Shown here: piece after piece, positions 61,715 through 64,000 of the stretch | Position numbering within the stretch: the first letter of the stretch is position 1 | Layout: the number at the start of each line of letters is the position of its first letter | DNA from: JADLHS01 sp020848635 | GTDB taxonomy: Bacteria > Verrucomicrobiota > Verrucomicrobiia > Limisphaerales > JADLHS01 | Direction: 5' to 3' | DNA: 64,000 nt | NCBI GenBank assembly: GCA_037044975.1 | Contig: JBAOIL010000005.1 | Coordinates: 124,001-188,000 of the forward strand | Notes under the pieces: generated by a model | What the model was told of the DNA's origin: nothing | Database searches by the model: none | What the model saw: only the letters and a program-made list of their open reading frames with translations | Translations under genes and position numbers: made by a program

Positions 61715-63313
61715 TTAGAGTTTCACGACTTTGACATTGCGAATGCAGTCATCCTGCTGCAATTCCGCCAGCACGGCGGCCGGCGGTTCGCTGTCGAGAT
61801 TCAAAACGGTGAACGCGTCGCCGTCCGCCGTGTCACGGCTCAGGCTCATGCTGGCGATGTTCACATTATGTTTGCCGAGCAACGTCCCGAGATGCCCGAC
61901 GATGCCGGGCCGGTCCTTATTCGTCAGCAACAGCATCGTCCCGCTGATGGGAATCTCCACCGGCGTGCTATAGAGCCGCACAATGCGCGGATTGTTGGGC
62001 GAACCAAAGAAGGTGCCGCCGGCGGAAATGACCTTCTCGCTGCCATTGAATGCCTGGACGTGCAGCCATTCGTTGAACGTGACCGGCTCGCTCGAACGCT
62101 TTTCCTCGACCGTCAGGCCGAGCGTGGCTGCGATGCTGCGGACATTGACATTGTTCAAATCCTTGACGGAAGCGCGCGAAAGAAAGCCCAGCACGACGGC
62201 GCGTGTCACCGGATCAATATTCGGCAACTCCTGCGCCTTGCCGCCGTAGGTGACATGCAAGCGGTCCACTTGCGGCGGGGCAAGTTGCGCGAGCAATTTG
62301 CCGATCTTCTCGCCCAGGATCAGGTAGGGTTTGACCTGCTCATAGGTCTTGGCGTCGAGGTACGGCAGGTTGACCGCGTTGCGCACTTCGCCGGTCAGCA
62401 GATAACCCGTGATGACTTCGGCGACTTCAATGCCGCACTTTTCCTGTGCTTCCTCGGTGCTGGCGCCGAGATGCGGCGTGAGCGTGATACCGGGATGCTT
62501 GCGGAACGGATGGTCCGCCGCGAGGGGTTCGACAATGAAGACGTCCAGCCCGGCGCCGGCGACTTTGCCCGAATCCAGCGCCGCGATCAGGTCGTTCTCC
62601 ACGATGATTTCGCCCCGCGCGCAATTCACGATCCGCACGCCGGGCTTCATCTTGGCGAAGGCGGCGGTGTTCAACATGCCGCGCGTTTGCTCCGTCACCG
62701 GCATGTGGACGGTGATGAAATCCGCCTCGCGATAAACCGCATCGAGATCGGCGGCCAGTTCCACGCCGAGCGCCTTTGCCCGGGCCTCGGTGAGAAACGG
62801 ATCGTAGCCCACCACCTTCATGCCGAAGGCGAGGGCCCGCCGGGCGACTTCCGTCCCGATCCGGCCCATGCCGAGCACGCCCAGCGTTTTGCCCGCGAGT
62901 TCGACCCCTTGAAATTGCTTTCGATCCCACTTGCCGGCCGCCATGGAGCCGTGGGCCTGCGGTACTTTGCGCGCAAGGCCGAGAATCATGGTGAAGGAAA
63001 GTTCCGCCGTGGAAATCGTGTTGCCGCCGGGGGTGTTCATCACCACCACGCCGCGCTGCGTGGCGGCTTCCACATCCACATTGTCAATGCCCACGCCAGC
63101 CCGGCCCACCACCCGCAGCAGCGGCGCCGCCTCGATGACCTTGCGCGTCACTTTCGTTTCGGAGCGCACCACCATCGCCACCACGTCGGCCACGAGCGGC
63201 AACAGTTCGGCCTCGCTCAGGCGCTTGGGCAACACGACGACCTGAAACTCAGGCCGCTGTTGGAGCAGGGCGATTCCCTTGGGCGAAATCGGGTCACAAA
63301 CCAGTATTTTCAT
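61715..63313 (-). CDS. serA: D-3-phosphoglycerate dehydrogenase
   Basis: 532 residues, the long form. The NAD-binding Rossmann fold carries GMGRIGTEVARRALAFGMKV (about residue 147), the catalytic Arg in VNCARGEII, and the Glu and His that complete the triad (ITLTPHLGAST). After about residue 320 comes the allosteric-substrate-binding domain (VNLPYLDAKTYEQVKPYL), and the C-terminal ACT domain starts at LLTNKDRPGIVGHLGTLLGK. It catalyses the first step of serine synthesis, and the ACT domain usually senses serine. It precedes the PPIase gene by 17 bases. Confidence 0.95.
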   Translation of the reverse strand: MKILVCDPISPKGIALLQQRPEFQVVVLPKRLSEAELLPLVADVVAMVVRSETKVTRKVIEAAPLLRVVGRAGVGIDNVDVEAATQRGVVVMNTPGGNTISTAELSFTMILGLARKVPQAHGSMAAGKWDRKQFQGVELAGKTLGVLGMGRIGTEVARRALAFGMKVVGYDPFLTEARAKALGVELAADLDAVYREADFITVHMPVTEQTRGMLNTAAFAKMKPGVRIVNCARGEIIVENDLIAALDSGKVAGAGLDVFIVEPLAADHPFRKHPGITLTPHLGASTEEAQEKCGIEVAEVITGYLLTGEVRNAVNLPYLDAKTYEQVKPYLILGEKIGKLLAQLAPPQVDRLHVTYGGKAQELPNIDPVTRAVVLGFLSRASVKDLNNVNVRSIAATLGLTVEEKRSSEPVTFNEWLHVQAFNGSEKVISAGGTFFGSPNNPRIVRLYSTPVEIPISGTMLLLTNKDRPGIVGHLGTLLGKHNVNIASMSLSRDTADGDAFTVLNLDSEPPAAVLAELQQDDCIRNVKVVKL

Positions 63314-63429
63314 GCGAAAACAAGGGGACGAGTCTAGCCGGGTTGCACGGCAAGGTCAAACTTTCAAAAAGCGGTTTTTCCTTTGAGGTAACCGTACGCA
63401 CCGAATCCAACGCGGAAAAAGCCGCCAGC

Positions 63430-64000
63430 TTAAGGGGAAACTGTGCGGTAGAGGCGCGAGGGGAAGTTGCTGCCGGTGAGGTCCACCACGGGCTGGGGCA
63501 CGGTGGTGACAACGACGCTAGTGAGGGAAGTCCAGGTGTTCAGGTTGGTGGTGGTTTCGATCACATTGGTCTGGCCGAGTTGGGCGTAAAGCTGAAACTC
63601 GAAATTAGCGTCCGCCCGCTTCTTGGGCTGCTTGAGGGTGGGCTTTTCAATCTTGCCGGTGTGGCGGTAGTTGCCTCGATACATCGGCCAAGCTGAACCC
63701 GCCGGGCCATTGGTGCCAGTGGCGATGGCATACAGACGGCTTCCCCTGGCACCATACATGGTTCCATCTGGACCAATCACCGGCGACACGTTGGGTGACC
63801 AATACCCGTCATCAATGACCTGTGTCCACGGGAGGACTTGGCCGTCCGCGCTCAGTGCCCAAACAGTATTGGAAGCCCAATACCAGACCGTCCCTCCAGC
63901 ATCAATGGCCGGACAGAGTGCATGGTGGCCGCGAATGCCATCTGATGCGCCCGTCGGCAGGGCCTGTCCAGATGCGCTGACACGATACAATCTGATGATC
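63430..64000 (-). CDS. PQQ-type beta-propeller protein, C-terminal part (extends beyond window)
   Basis: The frame is open to the last base of the window, so this is the C-terminal 190 residues. Propeller-like units include WYWASNTVWALSADGQVLPW and VIGPDGTMYGARGSRLYAI, followed by WPMYRGNYRHTGK, a pattern seen in outer-membrane PQQ-repeat proteins. The final part (QLYAQLGQTNVIETTTNLNT) looks like an Ig-type or anchor domain and ends SRLYRTVSP, a common C-terminal ending of exported proteins in this phylum. The start is outside the window. Confidence 0.6.
   Translation of the reverse strand, partial: IIRLYRVSASGQALPTGASDGIRGHHALCPAIDAGGTVWYWASNTVWALSADGQVLPWTQVIDDGYWSPNVSPVIGPDGTMYGARGSRLYAIATGTNGPAGSAWPMYRGNYRHTGKIEKPTLKQPKKRADANFEFQLYAQLGQTNVIETTTNLNTWTSLTSVVVTTVPQPVVDLTGSNFPSRLYRTVSP

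Noticed and set aside
61868..63337. 489-codon open frame antisense to serA, and similar long frames opposite the GH95-like, P1B ATPase and heparinase-like genes
   Set aside because: High-GC sequence creates long antisense frames; they have no recognisable domains and cover well-supported genes.
1..64000. CRISPR array or rRNA genes
   Set aside because: No regularly spaced direct repeats and no rRNA-like sequence were seen anywhere in the window.

Overview
This is a GC-rich bacterial chromosome segment that looks like a member of the Verrucomicrobiota, most likely near Limisphaerales/Pedosphaera. The placement is an inference from gene content: two PEP-CTERM proteins, a small secreted protein of the NVYSLNVVGY type, many exported glycan-acting proteins with Tat or Sec signals, PQQ-type beta-propellers, TMTC-like membrane/TPR proteins and abundant short inverted repeats. 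The window opens inside a CocE-type hydrolase gene and closes inside a beta-propeller gene.

Layout. 0-11 kb: sugar and glycan metabolism (Gfo/Idh/MocA oxidoreductase, glucosamine-6-phosphate deaminase, a GH95-like hydrolase on the other strand, an N,N-dimethylformamidase-like exported protein and a 991-residue exported TIM-barrel-like protein). 11-31 kb: mixed genes, many with broken frames (DUF6370 protein, PhoPQ-activated-type lipoprotein, SNF2 helicase, two tandem TMTC-like proteins, two PEP-CTERM paralogues either side of an IS1380 element and a GspC-like gene, a repeat-containing secreted protein, a lipoprotein, an ABC-F ATPase). 31-41 kb: a PQQ beta-propeller protein diverging from an exported glycosidase-like protein, a Tat-exported flavodoxin-like reductase coupled to a heparinase II/III-like lyase, then an ECF sigma factor, a small protein and a Ycf46-like AAA ATPase. 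41-50 kb: nagA, a PadR regulator with a Wzz-like protein, and a MacAB-type export operon (Yip1, adaptor, ATPase, two permeases) behind tRNA-Gln. 50-53 kb: an accessory cassette carrying a secreted protein with a caspase-like His/Cys pair; it ends at a leftover tail of a second P-type ATPase. 53-64 kb: copper-type P1B ATPase, a membrane protein, an unaccompanied sugar ABC ATPase, a short beta-helix protein, and a serA-peptidylprolyl isomerase pair.

Functional picture: uptake and breakdown of complex glycans including amino sugars (nagB, nagA, GH95, heparinase-like), envelope export and stress functions (MacAB-like, P1B ATPase, PPIase), and surface-protein sorting (PEP-CTERM; no exosortase in this window).

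A striking general feature is the number of single-base frameshifts between about 6 and 41 kb (nine loci, roughly 17 events, many in homopolymer runs), while every gene from 41 to 64 kb is intact. The affected proteins read cleanly once the frame is corrected, so sequencing or assembly error must be excluded before calling them dead genes.
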